This document shows positions 1 to 9,532 of a stretch of 64,000 nucleotides of DNA, piece after piece. The stretch's first letter is position 1, and each line of letters starts with the position of its first letter. The notes below the pieces were generated by a model that did no database searches, was not told where the DNA came from, and saw only the letters and a list, made by a program, of their open reading frames with translations. A program made the position numbers and the translations under genes. Source of the DNA: Streptomyces sp. ISL-12. Lineage in GTDB: Bacteria; Actinomycetota; Actinomycetes; Streptomycetales; Streptomycetaceae. The stretch covers positions 1 to 64,000 of the forward strand of contig NZ_JAGGOO010000048.1 of NCBI RefSeq assembly GCF_018614415.1, read 5' to 3'.

Positions 1-893
1 CCCCCGCCCCTCTCCCCGCCCGCGAGGTGACCCCGCAGCACCTCCAACCCCGGGTGGGCATTGTCCCGGTGCCAGAGGAGTGAGTGTGGGTAGACGGGGG
101 TCGGGTCGGTCACCGGGATGAGGCGCAGGTCGTGGCCCGTCGGCCAGATCAGGCGGGTGCGGGCGCCCATGAACGTGGCCAGGGTCGGCGTGTCGGCGAT
201 GGTGTCGAGCAGCGCGTCGCTGCCGAAGTTGGGGCCGGTCGCCTCGATGGTCAGGCCGAACTCGGCGACCAGGTCGTCGTAGTACGCGGCCCACTCCGTG
301 CCCGGGACGACGCCCGGCATCCAGATCCGGTGGCCGGCGAGGTCGGCGAGACGCACCGAGCGGGCGTCGGCCAGGGCGTGGTCGGGGCCGGTCAGCAGGT
401 GCAACGGCTCGTCGAGTACGCGGACCGACGCGATGTCATCGGGGAGCGGCCGGCCGGGTGCCGCCACCGCGCGGAACGTCGCGTCGAGCGCGCCCGAGCG
501 GAGCGCGGTGACGGCCGTGTCGATGCCGAAGATCGTCATCACGTCGAGGTCGATCTCGGGGTGCGCCTCGTGGAAGCCGCGCATCAGGCGGGACTGCGCG
601 CTGCGTGAGGTGAGGACGTCGACGCGCAGGGGGCGGCGGTCGGCGCGGACGGACGCCTCCGCGCGCTCGGCCACGCGCAGCAGCTCGCGGGCGTGGGGGA
701 GGAAGGCCCGTCCGTCGATGGTCAGGTCGGCGCCGCGCGGCGTACGGACGAACAGCCGGACGCCGAGGCTCCGCTCCAGCGCGGCGACGCGTTTGGAGAC
801 GGCCTGCTGGGTGAGGCCCAGCACGGCGGCGGCCTCCTGGAACTGTCCCGCGTCGGCGACGGCGACGAAGGTCCGGACGGTGGCGAGGTCCAT
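1..893 (-). CDS. LysR-family transcriptional regulator (3' end cut by window edge)
   Basis: About 297 residues are visible and no stop codon is reached before base 1. The N-terminus (MDLATVRTFVAVADAGQF, then a QQAVSKRVAALE recognition helix within residues 1-60) is the classical LysR winged helix-turn-helix, and the rest reads as the two-lobed effector-binding domain. ATG at 893 gives the standard LysR start with no extra residues. It is divergent from the MFS gene at 951, with 57 bp between them carrying an inverted repeat, so it probably controls that exporter and itself. Only the last few residues should be missing. The ligand cannot be read from the sequence. Confidence 0.9.
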   Translation of the reverse strand, partial: MDLATVRTFVAVADAGQFQEAAAVLGLTQQAVSKRVAALERSLGVRLFVRTPRGADLTIDGRAFLPHARELLRVAERAEASVRADRRPLRVDVLTSRSAQSRLMRGFHEAHPEIDLDVMTIFGIDTAVTALRSGALDATFRAVAAPGRPLPDDIASVRVLDEPLHLLTGPDHALADARSVRLADLAGHRIWMPGVVPGTEWAAYYDDLVAEFGLTIEATGPNFGSDALLDTIADTPTLATFMGARTRLIWPTGHDLRLIPVTDPTPVYPHSLLWHRDNAHPGLEVLRGHLAGGERGG

Positions 894-910
894 GACGACA
901 CCGTAGTCGT

Positions 911-925
911 ACAACCAGGGGTTGT
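911..925. promoter_or_regulatory. Candidate LysR operator between divergent genes
   Basis: Perfect inverted repeat ACAACC-N3-GGTTGT in the 57-bp gap between the divergent LysR and MFS genes. A further half-site, GGTTGT, follows near 943. LysR proteins usually bind interrupted dyads at such positions. Regulation of the exporter is inferred. Confidence 0.4.
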
Positions 926-950
926 GGGGGAAGGGTGTCCGGGTTGTTTG

Positions 951-2195
951 ATGCCGGCGCTTCCCGATCGCTTTGATGTCGGCATGGGATGGCTCTGGGC
1001 GGCGTACGGGACCAGCGCGCTCGGGACGTGGCTCGCCTTCGGGGCGTTTCCGCTGATCGCCGTGCAGGTACTGCATGCTGGACCGGCCCAGGTCGCCGCG
1101 CTGTCCGCCGTGGGGACCGCCGTGGGCGCGGCCGTGGCGGTGCCGCTCGGGCCGTGGGTGGAGTTCCGGCGGAAGCGGCCGGTGCTGATCGGGATGGATC
1201 TGGTGCGGTGCGTGGCGCTGCTGACGGTACCCGTCGCGTACGGGGTCGGCGTGCTGACCTTCGTACAACTGGTGGTGGTAGCGACAGTCGTCGCCGTGGG
1301 CGATATCGGGTTCCGGGCCGCCTCCGGGGCGTATCTGAAGGCGGTGCTGGACGGGGAGGAACTGCTCGTCGCCAACGCGCGGCTGGAGGCCACCACTTGG
1401 TCGGCCACGATCGTCGGGCCGCCGCTGGGCGGTGCGGTGATCGGGGTGCTCGGGCCGGTGGTGACCGTCGCGGCCGACGCGGTCAGCTATCTGCTGTCCG
1501 CGCTGGGTATCCGGGCGATGGGCCGGGGAGGGCGGGACGCCTTGCCCCGGAGGCCGGAGGCCGCGGCGCGGATGCGGGCGGGGGAACTGTTCGACGGGTG
1601 GCGGTTCATCGTCTCCGACGCGGCGCTGCGGGCGCTGTTCCTCAACACCGCGCTGTTCAACGGGCTGGTGATGGCCACCTCGCCGTTGCTGGCCGTGCTG
1701 ATGCTCGGGCCGCTCGGGTTCGCGCCGTGGGAGTACGGGCTGGCCTTCGCCGCGCCCTCGATCGGCGGGCTGCTCGGGGCACGGCTCGCCCGGCCGCTCG
1801 TCCGGCGGTTCGGGCCGTACCGGGTGCTGGTCGGGGCGGGGGCGTCGCGCGCTCTCTGGCCGGTCGGGCTGGCCTTCGTCGGGCCGGGGGCGGGTGGGCT
1901 GCTGGTGGTGGCCGGGGTCGAGTTCGGGCTGATCCTGTGCTGCGGGGTCTTCAACCCCGTCCACGCCACCTACCGCCTCCAGCGGACCCCGGCCGACCGG
2001 GTCACCCGCACGCTGACCGCCTGGACGGTCACGACCAGGGGCTCGACCGCGCTGCTCACCGCCCTGTGGGGCGTACTGGGCGGGCTGCTCGGGCCGCGTA
2101 CGGCCGTCGGTCTGGCCGGCGTACTCCTGCTGGCGACCCCGCTGCTGCTGCCCCGCCGCCCGGCGCCGGACGGCGGGGCCGGGCGGCGGCCGTGA
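951..2195 (+). CDS. MFS transporter (DHA3-like)
   Basis: A 414-residue integral membrane protein with about 10-12 hydrophobic segments. The cytoplasmic loop after TM2 reads PWVEFRRKRPVLIG, matching the MFS GxxxDRxGRRxVL signature region, and the VANARLEAT stretch is typical of DHA3-type MFS exporters. ATG 951 is chosen because it sits just ahead of the first membrane helix; ATG 984 would trim 11 residues. Divergent from the LysR gene, which probably regulates it. A small-molecule efflux role is inferred and the substrate is unknown. Confidence 0.85.
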   Translation: MPALPDRFDVGMGWLWAAYGTSALGTWLAFGAFPLIAVQVLHAGPAQVAALSAVGTAVGAAVAVPLGPWVEFRRKRPVLIGMDLVRCVALLTVPVAYGVGVLTFVQLVVVATVVAVGDIGFRAASGAYLKAVLDGEELLVANARLEATTWSATIVGPPLGGAVIGVLGPVVTVAADAVSYLLSALGIRAMGRGGRDALPRRPEAAARMRAGELFDGWRFIVSDAALRALFLNTALFNGLVMATSPLLAVLMLGPLGFAPWEYGLAFAAPSIGGLLGARLARPLVRRFGPYRVLVGAGASRALWPVGLAFVGPGAGGLLVVAGVEFGLILCCGVFNPVHATYRLQRTPADRVTRTLTAWTVTTRGSTALLTALWGVLGGLLGPRTAVGLAGVLLLATPLLLPRRPAPDGGAGRRP

Positions 2196-2197
2196 GG

Positions 2198-4206
2198 TCA
2201 GTGCCAGTCGACGGTCACCTCGCGGGTCTCCAGCTCGGCCAGGACGGGGTCGGGCCGGTCCGACAGCGCCTGCGCGCGCATCTGGCGCGACCTCTTGACA
2301 CGGCGCAACGACTCCACGTCGAGCAGGGGGCCGGTGTCCGTGAGGAGGGGGAGATCGATGAAGTCGATCTCGGCGAGGGCGGGCAGCGCGGTCAGGGCGC
2401 TGATGTCCGTCAGCTTCTCCATGGTCCCCAGCTCCAGCTTCCGGAGCGAGGGGTGAGCGGTCAGCGGGGACAGGTCCGGCCACGGCAGGTGGGACAGGGA
2501 GAGTTCGGTGAGGGAACCGGCTTCGGGCAGCTCCGTCAGGGACTCGGTCCGCCGGAGATCCAGTTTCCGCAGGCCGGGGCAGTTCTCCAGGCCGCGCAGT
2601 GCGGGCAGGCCCGGGGCGTCCATCAGTCTCAGCTCGGTGAGCGGGGTGCCGGACAGCCCGCTGATGTCGGTGAGTGCCCGGCAGCCCGACAGGTCGACCT
2701 TGGTGACCGGGGCGCCGGCCAGCGCGTCGAGGTCCGTGAGCGCCGGGCAGTCCCAGACGCGTACGTGACTGAGGGAGGGCAGCCGGTTCAGCCGCCCGAG
2801 GCCGGTGAGGGAGGGGACGCCGGTCAGCTCCAGTTCGCGCAGGGCCGGCAGGCCGTCGAGGTCACCGACGGTGCGCAGGCTGGGGGCCTGCTGGACGGAG
2901 CACCGGGTCAGCTCGGGGTGGACGCCGAGGCCGGTCAGGTCGGCCAGCCCGTGGCAGGTGCCGAGGCTGAGCGTCCGCAGGCCGGTGAGCGCGGCGAACG
3001 GGGCGAGGTTCCGCAGCGCACCGGTTCCGGTCAGGTGGAGGTGGCGCAGACCGGGGAGGAGGGCCAGGTCGGCGAAGTCCTCCAGCGCGGTGCAGCCGAG
3101 GAGGACGAGCCGTTCCAGGGAGGGCAGCGGGCCGACGCCCGCGACGGAGACGAGTCCCTCGCCCCCCTCGACGCGCAGGTCCGTCAGGCCGGTCAGCGCG
3201 GCGACGCCGGTCAGGTCGCGCAGGGCCGGACAGCCCTTGACCCTGAGGGTCGTCAGCCGGGGGTGGTGGCCGAGCCCGCGGAAGCTCTGGAAGCGGGGGC
3301 AGTCCTCGACGACCAGCTCGGACAGGTTCGGGGCCGCGGCGACGCCGGTCAGGTCGCGCAGGGCTTGCAGCTCGCCAGGTCGAGCGCGAAGAGGTCGGGG
3401 ACGTCGGCCAGGCCGGTCAGGTCGCGGATGCCGGTCCAGCCGAGGTCCAGCCGGGTGAGCCGGGTCAGTCCGGACAGCTCGGCGGGGGTCTTGAAGGACC
3501 GGCAGCCGCGCAGGTTCAGCCGCTCAAGCAGCGGGAAGGCCGCGCCGAAACCGGCGACCGACGTCACCCGCGTCATGCTCAGGTCCAGGTCGCGCAGGCG
3601 GCCGAGGGTCAGCAGGGGCGCCGTGTCGGCCACGGCGCGGCAGCGGTGCAGGTCGAGCCGGGTCAGCTCGGTGAGGGCGCTCAGCGGGGTGAGGTCCTCG
3701 ACCTTGGCGCAGCCGCGCAGGTCGAGGCCGGTCAGGCCGGTGAGGGCGGCGAGCGGGGAGATGTCCTCGACCTTGGCGCAGCCGTACAGCCCGAGGGAGG
3801 TCAGGCCGGTGAGCGCGCCGATCTCCGTGAGGTCGGTGATGTCCTTGCTGCTCTCCAGCTCCAGCTTGCGCAGCGTGGTCAGGTGGCGCAGCCCGGTCAG
3901 CGTGACCATGCGGGTCAGCCGCAGCACGGTACGGCCCTCACGGCGGAACGCCGGTGCCAGCACGGCGGCGGCGAAGCCGTCCTCGTCGGCGGCGGACCCC
4001 CACCACAGCTGCAGCAGCGAGTCCGAGGACAGCTCGGCGACCGGCGCGAAGCGCGCGGCCAGCTCCAGCGCCGCCCCGTCGTCGGAGATCCGCACCAACT
4101 CCCGTAAGGCGGAGCGGGCCTGGGCGCGGGTGGCCGTCTCCAACCGCCCGCTCCAGTACGCGACTCGGGAACCGATGGCGTTGTGGGAACCGTCATTCGA
4201 AGGCAT
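2198..4206 (-). pseudogene. Leucine-rich-repeat protein gene, interrupted by a frameshift
   Basis: From ATG 4206 the reading frame encodes about 100 non-repeat residues followed by LRRs of the pattern L-xx-L-xL-xx-C/T-xx-(I/V)-x-DLTxL-, and stops at TGA 3349-3351. Immediately at 3364 the same repeat pattern continues in the next frame without a break to the stop at 2198. One missing base near 3364-3369 (between AGCTGCAA and GCCCTG) accounts for this; the corrected product would be about 669 residues with some 20 repeats. No signal peptide is seen, so it is probably a cytoplasmic protein-interaction scaffold. The site is not a canonical slippery heptamer. A mutation or a base-call error are both possible. 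Confidence 0.7.
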
Positions 4207-4359
4207 GCGCGAACCCTAGGGGGCGGGTGTGACACGGCACACCCGGAACGGCCGGAGCGGCGCCCGTAGGTGAACTCCCCGCCAACTCTGTGAGGGAGCT
4301 TGGCGACAGCTGTCCCAAACCCCTACCGCTCACTGTGAACACTGTTCTTGTCTGGAACG

Positions 4360-5532
4360 ATGAGACATCCGTTGCCCCCGCTCACCGCGACCGTCCCCGC
4401 CCAGCGCTCCTCGGCACGCCACGGGACGCGCGGGACGGGCACGGCCGGGGGACGGGGCGCGGGGCGCAGGCTGTACGTGATCGACGGCATCCGTCTCGTC
4501 GCAGCCCTGATGGTGGCCCTGCACCACTTCGCCGGCACCGAGCGGACCGACCGGCCGGGCAACGTCATCTGGGGCCGGCCGGTCGGCGACATCATGCCGA
4601 CGGTGCACCACGTCGGCACCTACGGCTGGATCGGCGTCGAGATCTTCTTCGTGATCAGCGGCTTCGTGATCTGCATGTCGAGCTGGGGGCGCACGCCCCG
4701 CCAGTTCTTCGTCTCCCGGGTGATCCGGCTCTACCCGGCGTACTGGTTCGCGGTCCTGTTCACCACGGCCGTCCTGGTCGCCGTACCGGGCGTGTGGGAG
4801 CGCCTCAAGGTGCGCGAGGTCCTGCTCAACCTCACCATGCTCCAGTCCGGCTCGGCCGTGCCGAACGTCGACGGCGTCTACTGGACCCTCTGGTCCGAGC
4901 TGCGCTTCTACCTGCTGTTCCTGGTCGTCGTCGCGATGGGGCTGACGTACCGCAGGGTCGTCGCCTTCTGCTGCGTGTGGGGCGCCGTGGCGATGCTGGC
5001 GCCGGTCTCCGACCTGCCGCTGCTGGAACTGGTCGCCAACCCGGACGGCGCCTGGTTCTTCATCGCCGGACTCGCCCTGTACCTGATGCACCGCTTCGGT
5101 CCCGACCTGCTGCTGTGGGGCATCCTCGGCACGGCCTGGCTGATGGGCCAGCTGGAGCTGGGGAAACGCATCGACGAGGTCGAGCACGTCTCCGGCTGGC
5201 GCGGCGCCTTCCTGATCTACACCGTCTTCCTGCTCTTCATGGCCGCCGTCGCCCTCGGCCACACCGACCGGATCCAGTGGAAGTGGCTGGTGACGGCGGG
5301 TGCGATGACGTATCCGCTGTACCTGATGCACTACGCGGCGGGGACGGCGCTGATCAGCCGGCTGCGGGACACGATGGACCCCCGGCTGCTGGTGGTGGTG
5401 CTGATCGCCGGGTTCTGCGTACTGAGCTGGCTGGTCCACCGGCTGGTGGAGCGCCCGGTGGCCCGCGCGCTCAAGAAGGGGCTGGACCGGTCCTTCACCC
5501 GGCTGTGGGAGGCCGACGCCCGCCGGGACTGA
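4360..5532 (+). CDS. Acyltransferase 3 family membrane protein (OafA/YrhL type)
   Basis: A 390-residue protein with about ten membrane spans. Family hallmarks are visible: HH in the first helix (VALHHFAG, near residue 50), GVEIFFVISGFVI in the second, and RLYPAYWFA after a basic loop. Such proteins transfer O-acyl groups to sugars, peptidoglycan or secondary metabolites at the membrane. ATG 4360 is preferred; an in-frame TTG at 4348 is an alternative, and neither has a strong Shine-Dalgarno. It stands alone between the LRR gene (divergent) and the GH16 gene (convergent). Confidence 0.88.
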   Translation: MRHPLPPLTATVPAQRSSARHGTRGTGTAGGRGAGRRLYVIDGIRLVAALMVALHHFAGTERTDRPGNVIWGRPVGDIMPTVHHVGTYGWIGVEIFFVISGFVICMSSWGRTPRQFFVSRVIRLYPAYWFAVLFTTAVLVAVPGVWERLKVREVLLNLTMLQSGSAVPNVDGVYWTLWSELRFYLLFLVVVAMGLTYRRVVAFCCVWGAVAMLAPVSDLPLLELVANPDGAWFFIAGLALYLMHRFGPDLLLWGILGTAWLMGQLELGKRIDEVEHVSGWRGAFLIYTVFLLFMAAVALGHTDRIQWKWLVTAGAMTYPLYLMHYAAGTALISRLRDTMDPRLLVVVLIAGFCVLSWLVHRLVERPVARALKKGLDRSFTRLWEADARRD

Positions 5533-5559
5533 GCAGCCGCGGCGGGCGCCGGCCGGGGC

Positions 5560-6825
5560 TCAGCCGATGGTCCACTTCTGGTTGGCGGTTCCGGCGCAGG
5601 TCCAGATCTGCAGGCGGGTGCCGTCGGCCGAGGAGTTGTCCTTGGCGTCCAGGCACTTGTCGGCGCCGGTGTTGGTCAGGTCCCTGGCCGCGGTGTACGT
5701 CCACTGCTGGGCCTTGGTGCCGTTGCAGGTCCACAGCTGCACCACCGCGCCGTCCGCGGTCGAACCGCCGCTCACGTCCAGGCACTTGCCCAGCGCCCGG
5801 ACCGTGCCGTCGCCGGGCAGCGTCCACTGCTGCGCGGCGACGCCGTTGCAGTCGTGGAGCTGGACGGGCGTGCCGTCGGCGCTGGAGGCACCGGCCACGT
5901 CGACGCACATGCCGCCGATGCCCTTGATCGGCCCGCCGGTGGCGCCACCGCCGGAGCCGGCGGCGGAGACCCGGACGTAGTCGACGGTCATCGTCTGCGG
6001 GAAGGCGGTGGCGGAGTCGGGGCTGCCGGGCCAGTTGCCGCCGACCGCGAAGTTGAGGATGAGGAAGAACGGGTGGTCGAAGACCCACTTGTTGCCGTTC
6101 ACCCCGGACGGCGTCAGCGTCTTGTACGTCTGCCCGTCCACCGACCAGGTGATCGCCTCGGGGCTCCAGTCGACCGCGAAGGTGTGGAAGTCGTCGGCGA
6201 ACGCCTTGCCGCCGGGCAGCGTGTACGCCGCGCCGATGCCGCCGCTGCCGGAGTAGCCGGGGCCGTGCACCGTGCCGTGGACCATGCCGGGCTCGTAGCC
6301 GACGTTCTCCATGATGTCGATCTCGCCGCTGTTCGGCCAGCCGACGCTGCCCAGGTCGTCGCCGAGCATCCAGAACGCGGGCCACACGCCCTGGCCGCGC
6401 GGCACCTTGACGCGGGCCTCGAAGCGGCCGTACTTCTGCGTGAAGGTCTTGGCGGTGTTCAGCCGGGCCGAGGTGTACTGGCAGGTGCCGTACCAGCACT
6501 GGAGGCCGCTGTCGGTGTTCTTGCGGGCGGTGATGACCAGGTTGCCGCTGCCGTCGAGGGCCGCGTTGGACGTGCTGTCCGTGTAGTACTGCAGTTCGTT
6601 GTTGCCGTTGCCCGTGCCGCCGGTCTCCAGCGTCCACTTGCCGGGGTCCGGGCGGCTGCCGGCGGCGCCGTCGAACTCGTCGGACCAGGTCACCGCGGCC
6701 TGAGCCGCGTCGGCCCGGTGCGTACCGGGCCCCGACGTGGTCAGGAGCAGGGCGACGACGAGCGCGCCGGTCACCAGCAGGACCAGTCCGCCCAGGGACC
6801 ATCTGCGGGCGCGATGAGCAGCCAT
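5560..6825 (-). CDS. Secreted GH16 endo-beta-1,3-glucanase-like enzyme with ricin-type lectin domain
   Basis: 421 residues. Residues 1-42 form a signal peptide (basic RARRWS, hydrophobic run, AxA-like AAQA end). Residues about 45-285 are a GH16 jelly-roll domain with the catalytic motif EIDIME at 168-173 (nucleophile E168, acid/base E173) and QGVWPAFWML ahead of it. A Gly/Ala linker precedes a C-terminal beta-trefoil (CBM13/ricin-B) with three QxW repeats (AAQQWT, KAQQWT, ANQKWT). It probably hydrolyses laminarin or fungal beta-1,3-glucan outside the cell. ATG 6825 is preceded by CGAGGTG at good spacing. Convergent with the acyltransferase gene. Confidence 0.93.
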   Translation of the reverse strand: MAAHRARRWSLGGLVLLVTGALVVALLLTTSGPGTHRADAAQAAVTWSDEFDGAAGSRPDPGKWTLETGGTGNGNNELQYYTDSTSNAALDGSGNLVITARKNTDSGLQCWYGTCQYTSARLNTAKTFTQKYGRFEARVKVPRGQGVWPAFWMLGDDLGSVGWPNSGEIDIMENVGYEPGMVHGTVHGPGYSGSGGIGAAYTLPGGKAFADDFHTFAVDWSPEAITWSVDGQTYKTLTPSGVNGNKWVFDHPFFLILNFAVGGNWPGSPDSATAFPQTMTVDYVRVSAAGSGGGATGGPIKGIGGMCVDVAGASSADGTPVQLHDCNGVAAQQWTLPGDGTVRALGKCLDVSGGSTADGAVVQLWTCNGTKAQQWTYTAARDLTNTGADKCLDAKDNSSADGTRLQIWTCAGTANQKWTIG

Positions 6826-7432
6826 GATGAGCACACCTCGTTCATGGGGGGAGAGCGATGCCGTGCCGGGCATGCTAGGGAGCTGGTCATGACAAGCACT
6901 AGTGGACCCGAGTCCGGTCTCACTGCTCTGACCTGCGATTACCCCGGGTAATAAGCTTCGGGTGAGAGTGCTTAAGCGGCCTTTAACGGCCAGTTAAGGC
7001 GCGCGGCGCGGCCCGCCTGGTTTGAGGTGAGGTGCCGGCGGGGTAATGTCGTCGGCTCGATTGGCGTCCTCGATGCCCCGTATGGCAGACTAGCGGGGTT
7101 GCTCGGTCGAGTGCCGATGCTGCGCGCCTCCCGCCGGGAGGACCGGAAGCGAGTCCCACAGTACTCGTCGCCCCAGGTAGTGCACCGGAAGGTGCGGGGG
7201 CGGACGTACGGGAATCTTTCGGGAAGCGTATGCGGGGTTCCGGCCAGGCGCCCGGTGGGTCTTCGCCCCCGGTCCGCGGTTCCGGAAGGGCCCGCACTCC
7301 CCATAGCAGGGATGTTCGAAGTAGGGGCATCTGTGTCAGCGGGAGCGCGACACGCCCGACCGCGTGGGTCGGAGACGGGGACAGGAAACTCCGGGTCCCA
7401 GAGCGTTAGAGAGACAGGACTACGAAGTAGCC
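6826..7432 (+). promoter_or_regulatory. Divergent control region: GH16 promoter side and long rpsJ leader
   Basis: No gene is seen in these 607 bases. The left part carries the GH16 upstream region. The right part, about 340 nt before rpsJ, is the ribosomal-operon leader. It contains the perfect hairpin CCTCCC-GCC-GGGAGG (7127-7141), the tetraloop hairpin GCACC-GGAA-GGTGC (7182-7195) and several further GC-rich inverted repeats. A possible promoter is TTGGCG (7061-7066) with CAGACT (7086-7091), spacing 19, which is longer than ideal. Confidence 0.45.
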
Positions 7433-7741
7433 ATGGCGGGACAGAAGATCCGCATCCGGCTCAAGGCCTACGACCACGAGGTCATCGACTCTTCGGCGAA
7501 GAAGATCGTCGAGACGGTGACTCGCACTGGTGCGTCGGTCGCGGGCCCGGTGCCGCTGCCCACTGAGAAGAACGTGTACTGCGTCATCAAGTCGCCGCAC
7601 AAGTACAAGGACTCGCGCGAGCACTTCGAGATGCGCACGCACAAGCGCCTGATCGACATCCTCGACCCGACCCCCAAGACCGTTGACTCTCTGATGCGAC
7701 TCGACCTCCCGGCCGGTGTCGACATCGAGATCAAGCTCTGA
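7433..7741 (+). CDS. rpsJ: 30S ribosomal protein S10
   Basis: 102 residues, exactly the usual actinomycete length, starting [20 protein letters not shown]10 contacts 16S rRNA in the 30S head and also serves as NusE in transcription antitermination. ATG 7433 is chosen because the conserved protein begins there; in-frame upstream codons lie in the leader. It is first gene of the S10 operon, preceded by a structured leader of about 340 nt and followed 16 bp later by rplC. Confidence 0.98.
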   Translation: MAGQKIRIRLKAYDHEVIDSSAKKIVETVTRTGASVAGPVPLPTEKNVYCVIKSPHKYKDSREHFEMRTHKRLIDILDPTPKTVDSLMRLDLPAGVDIEIKL

Positions 7742-7757
7742 GGCCGGTGATCTGAAG

Positions 7758-8402
7758 ATGACCAAGCAGATCAAGGGCATCCTGGGCGAGAAGCTCGGCA
7801 TGACGCAGGTGTGGGACGAGAACAACCGTGTTGTTCCGGTCACCGTCGTCAAGGCCGGCCCCAACGTCGTCACCCAGGTCCGCACGAACGACGCCGACGG
7901 CTACGAGTCGGTCCAGATCGCCTTCGGCGAGATCGACCCGCGCAAGGTGAACAAGCCCCTCAAGGGCCACTTCGCCAAGGCCGACGTCACGCCCCGCCGC
8001 CACCTCGTCGAGATCCGCACGGCCGACGCCGCCGAGTACACGCTCGGCCAGGAAGTCACCGCCGAGGTCTTCGAGGCCGGTGTCAAGGTCGACGTGACCG
8101 GCAAGAGCAAGGGCAAGGGCTTCGCCGGTGTCATGAAGCGTCACAACTTCAAGGGCCTCGGCGCCGGACACGGCACCCAGCGCAAGCACCGCTCGCCCGG
8201 CTCCATCGGTGGCTGCGCCACCCCGGGCCGCGTGTTCAAGGGCCTCCGTATGGCGGGTCGCATGGGCAACGAGCGGGTCACCACCCAGAACCTGACCGTC
8301 CACGCCGTTGACGCGGAGAAGGGTCTGCTGCTCATCAAGGGCGCGGTTCCCGGTCCGAACGGCGGCCTCGTCCTGGTCCGCACCGCGGCCAAGGGGGCCT
8401 GA
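7758..8402 (+). CDS. rplC: 50S ribosomal protein L3
   Basis: 214 residues, the expected length. It begins [20 protein letters not shown] and contains the conserved [13 protein letters not shown] loop near the peptidyl-transferase centre. L3 is an early 23S rRNA assembly protein. It follows rpsJ by 16 bp and precedes rplD by 8 bp, within the S10 operon. ATG 7758 matches the conserved N-terminus; in-frame codons further upstream lie inside rpsJ. Confidence 0.98.
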   Translation: MTKQIKGILGEKLGMTQVWDENNRVVPVTVVKAGPNVVTQVRTNDADGYESVQIAFGEIDPRKVNKPLKGHFAKADVTPRRHLVEIRTADAAEYTLGQEVTAEVFEAGVKVDVTGKSKGKGFAGVMKRHNFKGLGAGHGTQRKHRSPGSIGGCATPGRVFKGLRMAGRMGNERVTTQNLTVHAVDAEKGLLLIKGAVPGPNGGLVLVRTAAKGA

Positions 8403-8410
8403 GGTAACCG

Positions 8411-9073
8411 ATGAGCACTGTTGACATCCTTTCGCCGGCGGGCGACAAGGCCGGTACCGTCGAGCTCCCCGCGGAGATCTTCGACGTCGAGAAGGTCAGC
8501 GTCCCGCTGATCCACCAGGTCGTCGTCGCACAGCTGGCCGCTGCCCGCCAGGGCACCCACAAGACCAAGACGCGTGGCGAGGTCCGCGGCGGTGGCAAGA
8601 AGCCGTACCGCCAGAAGGGCACCGGCCGAGCCCGTCAGGGTTCGACCCGCGCGCCGCAGTTCGCCGGTGGTGGCGTCGTGCACGGTCCCGTGCCGCGCGA
8701 CTACTCGCAGCGCACCCCGAAGAAGATGAAGGCTGCCGCCCTGCGTCACGCCCTCACCGACCGGGCGCGTCACAACCGCATCCACGTCGTCTCCGGCGTG
8801 GTCGAGGGCGAGATCTCCACCAAGGCCGCCAAGACGCTGTTCGGCAAGATCAGCGAGCGCAAGAACCTGCTGCTCGTCGCCGACCGCTCGGACGAGGCCG
8901 CGTGGCTCTCCGCCCGCAACCTGCCCCAGATCCACATCCTGGAGCCGGGCCAGCTGAACACGTACGACGTTCTCGTCTCGGACGACGTGGTCTTCACCCA
9001 GGCCGCGTTCGAGTCCTTCGTGTCTGGCACGGCTAAGTCGCCGGCTGCTGACACCGAAGGGAGCGAAGCCTGA
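8411..9073 (+). CDS. rplD: 50S ribosomal protein L4
   Basis: 220 residues. The central region [27 protein letters not shown] is cut here to its key motif [18 protein letters not shown], the L4 extended loop that lines the exit tunnel. In enterobacteria L4 autoregulates the S10 operon; whether it does so here is unknown, but the long leader would be the place. The stop TGA (9071-9073) overlaps the rplW ATG by one base, indicating coupling. Confidence 0.98.
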   Translation: MSTVDILSPAGDKAGTVELPAEIFDVEKVSVPLIHQVVVAQLAAARQGTHKTKTRGEVRGGGKKPYRQKGTGRARQGSTRAPQFAGGGVVHGPVPRDYSQRTPKKMKAAALRHALTDRARHNRIHVVSGVVEGEISTKAAKTLFGKISERKNLLLVADRSDEAAWLSARNLPQIHILEPGQLNTYDVLVSDDVVFTQAAFESFVSGTAKSPAADTEGSEA

Positions 9074-9492
9074 TGGCTACGCGTCACCCGAGCATCGCCT
9101 CGAAGGCGGCCAAGGCCGCCAAGGCCGCGCGCGTCGCCAAGGCACGTCGCCACGAGGCCGAGGGCAAGAACACCGTCGTCACCCCGGCGAGCAAGGCGTT
9201 CACGGACCCCCGTGACGTCCTGCTGAAGCCGGTCGTGTCGGAGAAGAGCTACGCGCTGCTCGACGAGGGCAAGTACACCTTCATCGTCGCGCCGGGCGCC
9301 AACAAGACCCAGATCAAGCAGGCCGTGCAGGCGGTCTTCTCGGTCAAGGTCACCGGGGTCAACACGATCAACCGCCAGGGCAAGCGCAAGCGCACCCGCA
9401 CCGGTTTCGGCCAGCGCGCCGCGACCAAGCGCGCCATCGTGACCCTCGCCGAGGGCGACCGTATCGACATCTTCGGCGGTCCGACCTCCTGA
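9073..9492 (+). CDS. rplW: 50S ribosomal protein L23 with N-terminal Ala/Lys extension
   Basis: 139 residues. The first 45 or so ([20 protein letters not shown]) form a basic Ala/Lys extension; the L23 core starts near [17 protein letters not shown]23 lies at the exit tunnel and docks trigger factor, SRP and SecYEG. A bacterial L23 core is about 95-100 residues, so the extension is the notable feature; such extensions are common in streptomycetes. The start overlaps the rplD stop. Confidence 0.97.
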   Translation: MATRHPSIASKAAKAAKAARVAKARRHEAEGKNTVVTPASKAFTDPRDVLLKPVVSEKSYALLDEGKYTFIVAPGANKTQIKQAVQAVFSVKVTGVNTINRQGKRKRTRTGFGQRAATKRAIVTLAEGDRIDIFGGPTS

Positions 9493-9532
9493 CGGAGGTC
9501 CGGATCGTCCGATATCGGACGAGGACTGAGAA

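Noticed and set aside
989..4219. Very long open frame on the + strand across the MFS and LRR region
   Set aside because: It runs antisense to the LRR gene and out of frame with the MFS gene; its Arg/Gln/Gly-rich product is a GC-bias artefact.
4224..4245. Inverted repeat CGGGTGTG-N6-CACACCCG upstream of the LRR gene
   Set aside because: Short GC-rich dyads are frequent in this genome and no regulator gene is adjacent.
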